Positions 1 through 8,487 of a stretch of 64,000 bases of DNA are shown piece by piece; positions within the stretch are counted from its first letter, which is position 1, and each line of letters starts with the position of its first letter. Source of the DNA: Thalassomonas sp. M1454 (GTDB lineage Bacteria; Pseudomonadota; Gammaproteobacteria; Enterobacterales; Alteromonadaceae); the NCBI RefSeq assembly GCF_007097525.1, contig NZ_VKDD01000003.1, positions 62,001 to 126,000 on the forward strand, in the 5' to 3' direction. Under the pieces are notes generated by a model. That model worked only from the letters and a program-made list of their open reading frames with translations, was not told the DNA's origin and made no database searches. The translations under genes were made by a program, and so were the position numbers.

Positions 1-1250
1 GTAGAGTGGTGCCCTGGCACTGGCGTTACACTTTTAACAGAGCCAATAAAGTCTGCTGGTACAACGTTATTACTTTGATGTAAGTATTGATAAAACGCAT
101 GTTGACCATTGATACCAAGCTCCCCCCAGATAGAAGGTACTGTAGGGTAAGATATTTGCTCTCCTTGCCACGAAACTGACTTACCGTTACTTTCCATTTC
201 AGCTTGCTGTAAATAAGCACTAAGCATATGTAAGGTTTGATCGTAAGGTAATATAGCTTGCGATTTAGCACCTAAAAATGTGCAGTTCCACACACTTAGC
301 AACGCCATAATAATCGGCGCATTTTCTGCCGATGGCGCTTGTTGGAAATGTAAATCCATTGCATGAGCACCTTCGAGTAATTCGATAAATTTATCAAAAC
401 CTAAATCTAATGCAATTGGCAAACCGATAGCTGACCATAAAGAGAATCGACCACCGACCCAATCCCACATAGAAAAGATATTATCAGGGTCAATACCAAA
501 TTCAGTGGCATTTTTAATATTGGCCGATACAGCAACAAAGTGTTTGGCAATGGCTGATTTATCTGGCGCCGATTTTAATAACCAATTAGTTGCGGTATTA
601 GCATTGGTCATTGTTTCTTTGGTTGTAAAAGTTTTACTCGATACAATAAATAATACTTTTTCAGGGTTTAGTGGTGCTAAAACTTCAGTAATTTGGGCGC
701 CATCAACATTAGATACATAATGAACATTTACACTTTGATCGCTGTAATGCTTTAGTGCTTCAGTGACCATTTGCGGGCCTAAGTTAGACCCACCTACTCC
801 GATATTGACAATATCGGTAATGCGTTTACCACTATAACCTAGCCATTTACCTTGCCTAACCTGCTCTACAAATTCTTGCATTTTGGTCAATTGACTTTCG
901 ACTTCATTGGTAACATTTTCATTATTAAAATAAAGTGGGGTTTTACTGCGATTTCGTAGTGCGGTATGCAATACCGCCCTATCTTCAGTCATATTGATCC
1001 GCTCAGCATTAAACATTTTGTCACGCCAAGCGGGTAAATCAACATCATCAGTAAGCTGTAATAATGTATTGATGACAGTGTCATCAATTAAATTTTTAGA
1101 ATAATCGAATAACAAGTCAGGTAACTTTAATGAAAATTTATTAAAGCGCTGAGGATCTGCAGCAAAAAGATCATTCATGTGTGTTTGTTTCATTTGCTCA
1201 GCTAGCTTTTCTAATGATTTCCAACTTGATAAATCAGTACGATTAGACAT
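1..1250 (-). CDS. pgi: Glucose-6-phosphate isomerase, 3' end cut by window edge
   Basis: Interconverts glucose-6-phosphate and fructose-6-phosphate in the cytoplasm. The minus-strand frame is open from the ATG at 1250 to the left edge, giving about 416 residues of a family usually near 550, so roughly the last quarter is missing. It starts MSNRTDLSSWKSLEKLAEQ and contains the family segments NIGVGGSNLGPQMV, SSKTFTTKETMTNA and DWVGGRFSLWSAIGLP, which are the phosphosugar-binding signatures. The gene is divergent from a LacI-type regulator, and the operator at 1308-1321 lies 58 bp upstream of its start, overlapping a possible -35 (TTGACA on the minus strand). Fructose-6-phosphate is also the product of NagB, which fits shared control. 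The truncation is due to the window edge; no frame break is seen. Confidence 0.96.
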   Translation of the reverse strand, partial: MSNRTDLSSWKSLEKLAEQMKQTHMNDLFAADPQRFNKFSLKLPDLLFDYSKNLIDDTVINTLLQLTDDVDLPAWRDKMFNAERINMTEDRAVLHTALRNRSKTPLYFNNENVTNEVESQLTKMQEFVEQVRQGKWLGYSGKRITDIVNIGVGGSNLGPQMVTEALKHYSDQSVNVHYVSNVDGAQITEVLAPLNPEKVLFIVSSKTFTTKETMTNANTATNWLLKSAPDKSAIAKHFVAVSANIKNATEFGIDPDNIFSMWDWVGGRFSLWSAIGLPIALDLGFDKFIELLEGAHAMDLHFQQAPSAENAPIIMALLSVWNCTFLGAKSQAILPYDQTLHMLSAYLQQAEMESNGKSVSWQGEQISYPTVPSIWGELGINGQHAFYQYLHQSNNVVPADFIGSVKSVTPVPGHHS

Positions 1251-1307
1251 TTAAAACCTCAATTAGTGATGATATTTGTAATATTTTGATGTTAAGGTAA
1301 AGTTAAA

Positions 1308-1321
1308 TGACAGCGCTGTCA
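1308..1321. promoter_or_regulatory. Predicted LacI-family (NagR-like) operator between pgi and the regulator gene
   Basis: TGACAGCGCTGTCA is a perfect 14-bp palindrome with a central CG step, typical of LacI-family sites. The same core occurs at 8421-8434 upstream of nagB. On the minus strand it overlaps TTGACA (1322-1317), a plausible -35 for pgi with a weak TACCTT -10 after 17 nt. It is also about 125 bp upstream of the LacI-type gene, so autoregulation is possible. Confidence 0.8.
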
Positions 1322-1445
1322 ATTTTGTTTTATGAAAAAAAATTCAAAAAAAATAGAAACTTTGTTACTAATTTTTAGGACAAATGCTTTATAGTGCGAT
1401 AATAAAATGTCGATAGATAACCACGGACAAGGCAAAAAGATTAAT

Positions 1446-2459
1446 ATGAAAGTGACCATTAATGACGTTGCAGAGCTTTCTGGTGTTTCAATGAAGACGG
1501 TTTCAAGAGTCATCAATAACGAAGCTTCAGTGAGACAAGCAACCAGAGATAAAGTAATGGCAGCAGTTAAGGAGTTGAATTATCAACCTAACTTGGCCGC
1601 CCGCTCTCTTGCTGGCACAAAATCTTATACCATTGCCTATATTTACGATAACCCAAATGCTTATTATGTCATTGATATGCAAAATGGTATTTTGTCGGAA
1701 TGTAAGAAACAAAACTTTGAACTTGTTATCCACCCATGTAATTCCAAAGCAGATGACATCATTGAAGAAATTACCAGCATGATCAAACACTCTCGAGTAG
1801 CAGGTGTTGTACTTACACCGCCATTTTCAGAGATGCCAAGTGTAACAGAGCGTTTAACAGACATAGGGGTTAAATTTGTCCGCATCATCTCAGGTCATAA
1901 AGTACCTGATGAAATTTCTCCGTGTATTATGGTAAATGACTTTGATGCAGCTGTTGAAATAACCCAACATTTGATTGATTTAGGCCATAAAGATATTGGC
2001 TTTATCAGTGGTGGCAAAGAGCATAAATCAACGTTCGAACGTATTGAAGGATACAAATCAACGCTAGTTAAGAATAATATTACCGTACAAGAAGATTTAA
2101 TTATCGATGGTGAATATTCATTCGAGTCTGGCGTTAGTGGTGCCGATAAGTTATTGCAAAGACAAAATAGACCAACTGCAATATTTTCATGTAATGATGA
2201 GATTGCCGCTGGTGCCCTGTTTGCTTCACGATTACAACACGTAGCTATTCCTAAAGAGCTATCGATTGTTGGTTTTGAGAATTCCCCATTCTCAAGACAA
2301 ACCTGGCCGAAGATCACTACTGCCGATCAGCCAAACCAAACCATAGCGCAAAATGCGACAGCCTTATTAATTAATGAAATTAGAGGGCAAAAAACCGATG
2401 AGATATGTGAGCAATTTACGCCGAAATTATTGGTTAGAGACTCAACCGCAAAGCACTAA
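1446..2459 (+). CDS. nagR: LacI-family transcriptional regulator, probable amino-sugar regulator
   Basis: A 337-residue DNA-binding repressor-type protein. The N-terminal LacI helix-turn-helix is clear (TINDVAELSGVSMKTVSRVIN, then a hinge helix ending NLAARSLAG near residue 57), followed by a periplasmic-binding-protein-like ligand domain ending FTPKLLVRDST. The frame is open upstream to 1407, but the ATG at 1446 puts the helix-turn-helix at the usual distance from the N terminus. The gene is divergent from pgi and shares its operator palindrome with nagB 6 kb away. LacI-type NagR regulators of N-acetylglucosamine use are known in Alteromonadales such as Shewanella. The ligand (possibly GlcN6P or GlcNAc6P) is inferred, and another sugar regulator is possible. 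Confidence 0.8.
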   Translation: MKVTINDVAELSGVSMKTVSRVINNEASVRQATRDKVMAAVKELNYQPNLAARSLAGTKSYTIAYIYDNPNAYYVIDMQNGILSECKKQNFELVIHPCNSKADDIIEEITSMIKHSRVAGVVLTPPFSEMPSVTERLTDIGVKFVRIISGHKVPDEISPCIMVNDFDAAVEITQHLIDLGHKDIGFISGGKEHKSTFERIEGYKSTLVKNNITVQEDLIIDGEYSFESGVSGADKLLQRQNRPTAIFSCNDEIAAGALFASRLQHVAIPKELSIVGFENSPFSRQTWPKITTADQPNQTIAQNATALLINEIRGQKTDEICEQFTPKLLVRDSTAKH

Positions 2460-2472
2460 CTACTTTGCGGTT
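2444..2472 (+). terminator. Hairpin at the end of the LacI-type gene
   Basis: Arms AACCGCAAAG (2444-2453) and CTTTGCGGTT (2463-2472) pair perfectly over 10 bp with a 9-nt loop and overlap the stop codon of the regulator. The T-run after it is interrupted (TTTAAAATATTTT). It sits between convergent genes, so it may serve both strands. Confidence 0.6.
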
Positions 2473-3134
2473 TAAAATATTTTATTAAAATTAAAGCCAT
2501 AGCCCGTTAAAAATAGGTCTATGGTTTTTTCTATATACTGCGATATCTCAGAATCCGTTAACTGCATTTTTGTATTATATTCACGGCGCATCATAGCTTC
2601 GCCTTTGATCATAGATAAAAACTGAATAGCAGCCATATGAGGATCATTTATATTTAATAGTCCCTGCTCGGTATAATGCTTAAAGATATCACTCATTTCA
2701 GCAATGACAGGTTCAGGGCCAGCAGCAAAAAATAGCTGAGAAATCTCTGGGTTAGTTTGCGACTCAAAAATACAAATACGATGTATCGCAATACCTTCTT
2801 TAGATAAAATTAATTCAATAAAATTGTGTGAAAAAGCCAGTAAAGCTTTGCGTGGGTCATTCAGCATATCTTCTGGCATTGAAGACATTCTAAATAAATT
2901 ACAACGTGAATTGATCGAGGCTTTAAACAAGTCTTCTTTATTACCAAAGTGACTATAAACCGTTTGTTTCGAAACTCCAGCCTGTTTAGCAATATGATCC
3001 ATACTAGTTGCTAAAAAACCCTTATCACAAAATAGATCAGTGGCAGCGGTTAAAATTAACTGTCGCTTCTCTTCACTCTTACTGCGAGTTTTATTTGCTG
3101 TTTTAGCTGTTGTTTTTACTTCAGTTTCACTCAT
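2472..3134 (-). CDS. TetR/AcrR-family regulator of the adjacent RND pump
   Basis: A 220-residue TetR-type regulator. The HTH segment SMDHIAKQAGVSKQTVYSHFGNK follows an ILTAATDLFCDKGF helix, as in AcrR-like proteins; the rest is an all-helical ligand and dimer domain. A longer frame exists to 3170, but the ATG at 3134 gives a normal N terminus (MSETEVKTTAKTANKTRSK) and leaves the upstream palindrome at 3168-3183 non-coding. It is divergent from an RND adaptor/permease pair, with several TetR-like half-sites in the 164-bp gap. This is the usual arrangement of a local efflux repressor. The inducer is unknown. Confidence 0.88.
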   Translation of the reverse strand: MSETEVKTTAKTANKTRSKSEEKRQLILTAATDLFCDKGFLATSMDHIAKQAGVSKQTVYSHFGNKEDLFKASINSRCNLFRMSSMPEDMLNDPRKALLAFSHNFIELILSKEGIAIHRICIFESQTNPEISQLFFAAGPEPVIAEMSDIFKHYTEQGLLNINDPHMAAIQFLSMIKGEAMMRREYNTKMQLTDSEISQYIEKTIDLFLTGYGFNFNKIF

Positions 3135-3167
3135 TAATAACCTTAACCTTACAACTATTTTGGTAAC

Positions 3168-3266
3168 CAAACTGTACAGTTTGTGAATAACTTATATCTC
3201 AATTGTAACAAATCACACTAGACAGTCTAGTTTAAATTACCTAAACTAGACTACACCGTCCAGTTT
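3168..3266. promoter_or_regulatory. Cluster of inverted-repeat operators between tetR and the RND operon
   Basis: Three inverted repeats are visible. The first is CAAACTGTACAGTTTG, 3168-3183, perfect. The second is ACTAGAC-A-GTCTAGT, 3217-3231, perfect. The third is AAACTAGAC (3243-3251) with GTCCAGTTT (3258-3266), one mismatch and a 6-nt spacer. The second and third share the half-site AAACTAGAC. TetR-family proteins bind such palindromes; assignment to the flanking regulator is inferred from position. Confidence 0.72.
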
Positions 3267-3298
3267 TATTTATAAATATTTGGTACCGAAAAATTATT

Positions 3299-4444
3299 AT
3301 GCTTACATTAAAGTCGTTTATTTCACCGTTGCAAAGACTCATACATTTACCTCGAAATGCATTTGCTTTTGCATTATTAGGCATGTCTATAACAGCTTGT
3401 TCGCCAGAACAAAATGCAGGCGCAAGCAATCCAGATAATTCTCACCAACCTTATTACCATAAGGTTAATTCAAAAGTATTAGAACAACTTGATGGCTACT
3501 CTGTATTACGTAAATTTTCAGGTACTGTAGTAAGTAAGCAAACAGCACAGCTTAACTTTGAAGTTGCTGGTCGTGTTGATAACATTGCCTTTTTTGAAGG
3601 TGATATGGTTAACAAGGGCGAAGTAATCGCAACTCTCAATACCGAATTACTTAATATTGAGAAGCAACAACTGTCAGCACAACTTAAACAAATTGATGCA
3701 GAAATAGTGTTAGCAAAAGCCAACCTAGAAAGAGTAAATTCATTAATAAACGACGGCTACGCTTCTAAGCAAAACTTAGATGAATTAAACGCACAACAAC
3801 AAGTTCTTATTGCAACCCAACAGCAATTAGCTGCAACAATTAAAGCCAAGCAATATCAAATTAGTCATGCAGAAATTACCGCCCCATTCTCAGGTGTAAT
3901 TAATCAACGAAATATTAATATTGGCGAAGTAATTAATAGTTCAAAAATTGCCTTTGAATTACAAAAACAGCAAGAAAGTGAATTAAAAGTTGGTGTGCCA
4001 CAGCATCTGATCAGCCAGATTAGGCAACACCAAAAGTTTAATTTATTGATTAACAATACCAAGGTTAAAGTTAGCGAGCTTGCTATCAACTCTAGGGTTA
4101 ACCTGCAAAACCGTACCATTCAATTGCGCTTCCCATTACCCAGTGAATTGACTTTATTTGATAATCAACTTGGCTATTTTGAATTTGAACAGTTTTATCC
4201 TCAAACCGGATTTTGGGTACCTATTACTGCGTTAACCGATGGTATACGCGGTACATGGAACGTCTACACTATCGAACCTAGCGACAATGAACAGCTTTAT
4301 AAATTGGTCAATCATAGCGTTGAGGTTATTCATACAGAACAAGATACAGCATTTATTCGAGGCAACCTAAAATCAGGCCAACAGTTATTAGCTGATGGAC
4401 TGCAAAGAGTAGTACCTGGCCAAATAGTAAAAATTGCAGAGTAA
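3299..4444 (+). CDS. RND efflux periplasmic adaptor (membrane fusion) lipoprotein
   Basis: A 381-residue HlyD/AcrA-type adaptor that would link the inner-membrane RND pump to an outer-membrane channel. A hydrophobic N-terminal segment ends in the lipobox SITAC with Cys34, so it is probably a lipoprotein. The order is a first lipoyl half (VAGRVDNIAFFEGDMVNKGEVIATL), a coiled-coil hairpin rich in Q, L and A (about 120-185), a second lipoyl half (ITAPFSGVINQRNINIGEVI) and beta-barrel domains. The stop is 12 bp before the permease gene, indicating one operon. No outer-membrane TolC-type gene is nearby. Confidence 0.9.
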   Translation: MLTLKSFISPLQRLIHLPRNAFAFALLGMSITACSPEQNAGASNPDNSHQPYYHKVNSKVLEQLDGYSVLRKFSGTVVSKQTAQLNFEVAGRVDNIAFFEGDMVNKGEVIATLNTELLNIEKQQLSAQLKQIDAEIVLAKANLERVNSLINDGYASKQNLDELNAQQQVLIATQQQLAATIKAKQYQISHAEITAPFSGVINQRNINIGEVINSSKIAFELQKQQESELKVGVPQHLISQIRQHQKFNLLINNTKVKVSELAINSRVNLQNRTIQLRFPLPSELTLFDNQLGYFEFEQFYPQTGFWVPITALTDGIRGTWNVYTIEPSDNEQLYKLVNHSVEVIHTEQDTAFIRGNLKSGQQLLADGLQRVVPGQIVKIAE

Positions 4445-4456
4445 GTTGAGCCTATT

Positions 4457-7400
4457 ATGATTGAATTATTCGTTAAAAATGGCCGCTTAATGATCTTAAT
4501 GATCGCGCTTTTGATTGTTTCAGGTCTTGCATCCTTGCATAGCTTACCTCGAGCTGAAGACCCAACTATGGTCAATCGCTCAGCAAGTATTATTACTAAA
4601 TATCCGGGTGCTAGTGCGGAGCGTGTCGAGGCTTTAGTTACAGAAGTACTTGAACAGAAAATCCGTAAGCTATCTGAAATTGATTATATTACTTCAAATT
4701 CACGTCCTGAAATTTCAGTCATAGTAATCAAGCTCAAAGGTGAGGTTACTGAGGAAGATCCTGTCTATTCAAGGATCCGTGATTTAATTGCCGATGTTGC
4801 AGACCAACTACCAGCTGAAGCTCTGCCTCCATATCTTGAAGACGAACGTAGTTTTGCTTTTACCCAATTAGTCGCCCTTAACTGGCAAGCAGACTCTGAG
4901 CCTGACTTAGTTATATTAGGGCGTTATGCCAAAGAGTTAAAATCGCAATTACGTTTAGTCCACAATACCGATATTGTTGAGATTTATGGTCAAAATCCAG
5001 AAGAAATATTAGTTCAAGTTAATCAAGACCAAGCCGCAATGGCAGGTATTTCTTTAAACCAGATAAGCCAAGCAATATTAAGCGCAGATGTAAAAATTCC
5101 GGCTGGTAAATTAGTCAATGACTATAACCAAATGCAAATAGAGCTCAGTGGCGCGCTCGACTCATTAGATAGGATCCGTAATATTCCTATCGTATCTAAC
5201 AATAGTAGTTCATTAAAAGTTGGTGATATCGCTCTAGTTAAACGTCATATAAAACTTCCAATGACTGAAATGGCTATTGTAAATGGTAAGCCCGCTTTAG
5301 TTGTTGGTACTCGCATGATCCAAGATATTCGCGTAGATACTTGGACTAAAAACGTGCAAAAACAATTGGCTCTATTTGAACCAATACTGCCAAGTTCTAT
5401 TAAGCTTGAGGTTTTATTTGATCAAAATGATTATACCGATAAGCGCTTAAATGGCTTGATAGAAAACATCTTTATTGGTTTTGCTATTATCGCTGTTGTA
5501 TTGCTTTTTACTTTAGGGGTACGCTCAGCAGTTATCGTGGTTATATCATTACCTTTAACCGTATTTTTTACCCTTTCAGTAATGAATGTTTATGGCTTAC
5601 CAATTCATCAAATTTCAGTAACAGGCTTAGTTGTTGCGCTAGGTATTATGGTTGATAACGCCATTGTTATGACCGATACCATTCAACAGAAAAAATTACA
5701 GGGTATTAATGGCCTAAAAGCTGTTGTCGATTCAGTTAAACATTTATGGCTGCCGCTACTAGGCTCTACTGCAACAACTGTACTTGCGTTTATGCCGATA
5801 GTTTTAATGCCAGGTGATGCTGGTGAATTTGTTGGCGGCATAGCACTTAGTGTTATATTTTCTTTAATTGGCTCTTACGTTATTTCACATACCATTGTCG
5901 CCGGTCTTGCTGGCCGCTTTATTAAAGTAAAACTTAATCAACAAGCTTGGTATCACAATGGTTTAAAATTTCCGCGTTTAGATAAGCTATTTAAAAAATC
6001 TTTAGCATTTACCTTTAACTGGCCAAGAACGACTATTGCATTAGTCTGTATTCTTCCTATAACCGGTTTTATCATGGCAAAACACCTTGACGAGCAGTTC
6101 TTCCCTGCCTCAGAAAGAGATATGTTTCAAATTGAATTATTTATGCCAGCCCAATCTAGCATTGTTGCTACCAAAGATATGACCGATAAAATATCTTCAA
6201 CATTAAATAAGCATGAAGAGATTAAACATTTACGTTGGTTTATTGGTAAAAGCGCGCCCTCTTTTTATTACAACTTAATGAGTAATAAAGACGGCATGCA
6301 AAACTATGCACAAGCGATGATCACAGCAACTGATTTTACTGCGGCCAATAAGCTAATACCTAAATTGCAGCTGATTTTAGATGAAGAATATCCACAAGCT
6401 CAAATTATTGTACGTAAACTAGAGCAAGGCCCTCCATTTAATGCGCCAATAGAGATCCGTATTTTCGGACCTAACTTAGACACCCTGCAAGTTTTAGGTA
6501 ATGAAGTTAGACGTGTATTTTCAGAAACTGAAGATATTATGCACTCAAGAGCAACTCTATTACCTGGAACGCCAAAAGTGTGGCTTGAAGCTGATGAAGA
6601 CGCGGTAAACGCATTAAACTTAAACCTTGCAACCATTGCCAACCAATTACAAGTTGGTTTAGATGGCGCGGTTCAAGGTTCAATAATTGAAGCAACCGAG
6701 TCTATTGATGTGCGAGTAAAAACCGATAACAGCCAACGTACAGATGTGAACCATTTAAACAACTTCCCTGTTATTAACCAGCAAGACGGTCAATTTATTC
6801 CACTATCGGCAATAAGTAACGTTAAAGTAAGTCCAAGCCGAGGCGCTATTCCTCACCGCGATGGTAAACGAGTTAATGTTATTGAAGGTTATGTACGCTC
6901 GGGAGTGTTACCTTCTGTCGCTTTAAAAGATATTTTACTAAAACTTGAGCAACAAAACTTTGTATTGCCAAATGGCTATGAATTACAAGTTGGTGGTGAA
7001 TCAGATGCACGAGACAATGCTGTAGGAAAATTGCTTAGTAGTGTAGGGATTATCTTAACCTTGCTTATAACTGTGGTAGTACTTTCATTTAACTCTTTTA
7101 GAGTATCAAGCATTATATTTATCTCCGCATTTATGTCGACGGGCTTAGGCCTACTGTGTGTTTATCTATTTAATTACTCTTTTGGATTTATTGTGATCAT
7201 TGGCTTGCTTGGCTTAATGGGCCTAGCGATAAATTCAGCAATTGTGATTTTAGCTGAGCTAAAAGCCAATAACAGTGCCATTGTCGGTAATAAAGAAGCA
7301 ATAACGACAGGCGTACTTAGTTGTACCCGTCACATTAGCTCAACCACAATCACAACCGTTGGTGGATTTTTACCATTAATATTATCTGGCGGTAAATTTT

Positions 7401-7528
7401 GGCCTCCATTTGCAGTAGCAATTGCCGGTGGCACAGTTTTAACTACTTTATTATCTTTTTATTTTGTACCCGCAGCATTTTATTTAATGGCAAAACGCAA
7501 AAAATTTCAAAAAACAGGACATGCTTAA
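4457..7528 (+). CDS. RND-family efflux transporter permease
   Basis: A 1023-residue inner-membrane proton-driven exporter of the AcrB/MexB-like superfamily, at the usual family length. The first membrane helix starts close to the N terminus (RLMILMIALLIVSGLASL). The two large periplasmic loops are each followed by a block of membrane helices. The TM4 motif GIMVDNAIVMTD places a proton-relay Asp near residue 400. The second half repeats the fold, with helices ending FYFVPAAFYLMAKRKK. It is preceded by its adaptor with 12 bp between the genes, and divergent from a TetR gene. Which drug or metal it exports is not visible; the sequence looks nearer to drug-type than to metal-type pumps, but this is a weak judgement. 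Confidence 0.92.
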   Translation: MIELFVKNGRLMILMIALLIVSGLASLHSLPRAEDPTMVNRSASIITKYPGASAERVEALVTEVLEQKIRKLSEIDYITSNSRPEISVIVIKLKGEVTEEDPVYSRIRDLIADVADQLPAEALPPYLEDERSFAFTQLVALNWQADSEPDLVILGRYAKELKSQLRLVHNTDIVEIYGQNPEEILVQVNQDQAAMAGISLNQISQAILSADVKIPAGKLVNDYNQMQIELSGALDSLDRIRNIPIVSNNSSSLKVGDIALVKRHIKLPMTEMAIVNGKPALVVGTRMIQDIRVDTWTKNVQKQLALFEPILPSSIKLEVLFDQNDYTDKRLNGLIENIFIGFAIIAVVLLFTLGVRSAVIVVISLPLTVFFTLSVMNVYGLPIHQISVTGLVVALGIMVDNAIVMTDTIQQKKLQGINGLKAVVDSVKHLWLPLLGSTATTVLAFMPIVLMPGDAGEFVGGIALSVIFSLIGSYVISHTIVAGLAGRFIKVKLNQQAWYHNGLKFPRLDKLFKKSLAFTFNWPRTTIALVCILPITGFIMAKHLDEQFFPASERDMFQIELFMPAQSSIVATKDMTDKISSTLNKHEEIKHLRWFIGKSAPSFYYNLMSNKDGMQNYAQAMITATDFTAANKLIPKLQLILDEEYPQAQIIVRKLEQGPPFNAPIEIRIFGPNLDTLQVLGNEVRRVFSETEDIMHSRATLLPGTPKVWLEADEDAVNALNLNLATIANQLQVGLDGAVQGSIIEATESIDVRVKTDNSQRTDVNHLNNFPVINQQDGQFIPLSAISNVKVSPSRGAIPHRDGKRVNVIEGYVRSGVLPSVALKDILLKLEQQNFVLPNGYELQVGGESDARDNAVGKLLSSVGIILTLLITVVVLSFNSFRVSSIIFISAFMSTGLGLLCVYLFNYSFGFIVIIGLLGLMGLAINSAIVILAELKANNSAIVGNKEAITTGVLSCTRHISSTTITTVGGFLPLILSGGKFWPPFAVAIAGGTVLTTLLSFYFVPAAFYLMAKRKKFQKTGHA

Positions 7529-7685
7529 ACAAATGAGTTCTAGTTAATTTTGTAAGAAATAAATGTTTTCGATTTAAATTCGCTGAAAAATATTAATTTT
7601 AAGTTAAAATTTGTGTGATTTAACCTCAGATCGACGACTCTTTAAGCAAACGATCAAAAAGTCACGATTTTTTCGAAAAAAACAG

Positions 7686-7714
7686 TTGACGTGACCGAGG
7701 TAGATTTGCATAAT
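7686..7714 (+). promoter_or_regulatory. Promoter of the tRNA-Met-Leu-Gln-Gln cluster
   Basis: TTGACG (7686-7691), a 17-nt spacer, then CATAAT (7709-7714), followed by a GC-rich discriminator (ACGCCGCAC) before the first tRNA at 7756. A strong promoter with a GC-rich discriminator is typical of stable-RNA genes under stringent control. Confidence 0.8.
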
Positions 7715-7755
7715 ACGCCGCACTTGCTTAGGGCGACTTAAGAAAGTAATGTTAT

Positions 7756-7832
7756 GGCTACATAGCTCAGTTGGTTAGAGCACATCACTCATAATGATGG
7801 GGTCCCAGGTTCGAGTCCCGGTGTAGCCACCA
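7756..7832 (+). tRNA. tRNA-Met (elongator, anticodon CAT)
   Basis: A 77-nt cloverleaf with acceptor pairs GGCTACA/TGTAGCC, D arm GCTC...GAGC, anticodon CAT at 7790-7792, T arm CCAGG TTCGAGT CCCGG (imperfect at the base) and encoded CCA. It closely resembles the E. coli elongator metT/metU tRNA, not the initiator. First gene of the cluster. Confidence 0.97.
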
Positions 7833-7840
7833 TAACATTT

Positions 7841-7925
<85 letters not shown>

Positions 7926-7935
7926 TTTACATTGT

Positions 7936-8010
7936 TGGAGTATAGCCAAGCGGTAAGGCAGCGGGTTTTGATCCCGTCATTCCAAGGTTCAAATCCTTGT
8001 ACTCCAGCCA
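7936..8010 (+). tRNA. tRNA-Gln (anticodon TTG), first copy
   Basis: A 75-nt tRNA with acceptor TGGAGTA/TACTCCA, anticodon stem GCGGG/CCCGT-type around TTTTGAT (anticodon TTG), T arm CAAGG TTCAAAT CCTTG, and encoded CCA after discriminator G. Ten nt follow the preceding tRNA-Leu. It is identical to 8063-8137. Confidence 0.97.
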
Positions 8011-8062
8011 TTCTCTTTTAACTCCTAAAAGATTATGGGTTCAATGTAGGAAGCTATAAAGT

Positions 8063-8137
8063 TGGAGTATAGCCAAGCGGTAAGGCAGCGGGTTTTGATC
8101 CCGTCATTCCAAGGTTCAAATCCTTGTACTCCAGCCA
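8063..8137 (+). tRNA. tRNA-Gln (anticodon TTG), second copy
   Basis: Identical over 75 nt to the copy at 7936-8010, with a 52-nt spacer between them. Tandem Gln genes after Met and Leu are also seen in the E. coli metT-leuW-gln cluster. No clear terminator follows; the transcript runs straight into a 9-bp tandem repeat. Confidence 0.97.
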
Positions 8138-8160
8138 TTCTTCTTTCTTCCCCAAGACTC

Positions 8161-8259
8161 AAAAACTTCAAAAACTTCAAAAACTTCAAAAACTTCAAAA
8201 ACTTCAAAAACTTCAAAAACTTCAAAAACTTCAAAAACTTCAAAAACTTCAAAAACTTC
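8161..8259. repeat. Minisatellite: 11 perfect copies of a 9-bp unit
   Basis: AAAAACTTC is repeated 11 times without change, then AAAA, starting 23 bp after the second tRNA-Gln. The unit is a multiple of three, so both strands show long artificial frames (Lys-Phe-Leu repeats on the minus strand). These frames run into the tRNA-Gln gene and are not genes. Nothing else is seen in the rest of the gap before the nagB operator. Confidence 0.97.
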
Positions 8260-8419
8260 AAAACAATATATCCTAGCAAGCTTTAAACTGATTTGTATCT
8301 TAATTTTATTCTCGTTTTATATAGCAGCTTTTTCTATCTAATCAGCTTAGCAATATCCTTTTATTTTTCTCTTAACCTATACTCCATTGATTCATTTTAA
8401 AAATAAAATGTAAAAATAA

Positions 8420-8449
8420 ATGACAGCGCTGTCATAATATTGTTATAGT
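8420..8449 (+). promoter_or_regulatory. nagB promoter with overlapping NagR-like operator
   Basis: ATGACAGCGCTGTCAT (8420-8435) is a perfect 16-bp palindrome sharing its 14-bp core with the site at 1308-1321. ATGACA (8420-8425) can act as a -35 with TATAGT (8444-8449) as -10 after 18 nt, so a bound repressor would block RNA polymerase. Confidence 0.8.
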
Positions 8450-8487
8450 TTGTTTATCAAGTTCAAATACTAAGTTTAGGATTTATT

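Noticed and set aside
1-1250. pgi as a truncated pseudogene
   Set aside because: The frame is intact up to the window edge; the missing part is simply outside.
8161-8259. Possible CRISPR array
   Set aside because: Units are 9 bp, contiguous and without spacers; it is a simple tandem repeat.
8025-8286. Open frames on both strands over the 9-bp repeat (Lys-Phe-Leu or Lys-Asn-Phe repeats)
   Set aside because: They arise because the unit length is a multiple of three and they run through the tRNA-Gln gene; no ribosome site or natural composition.
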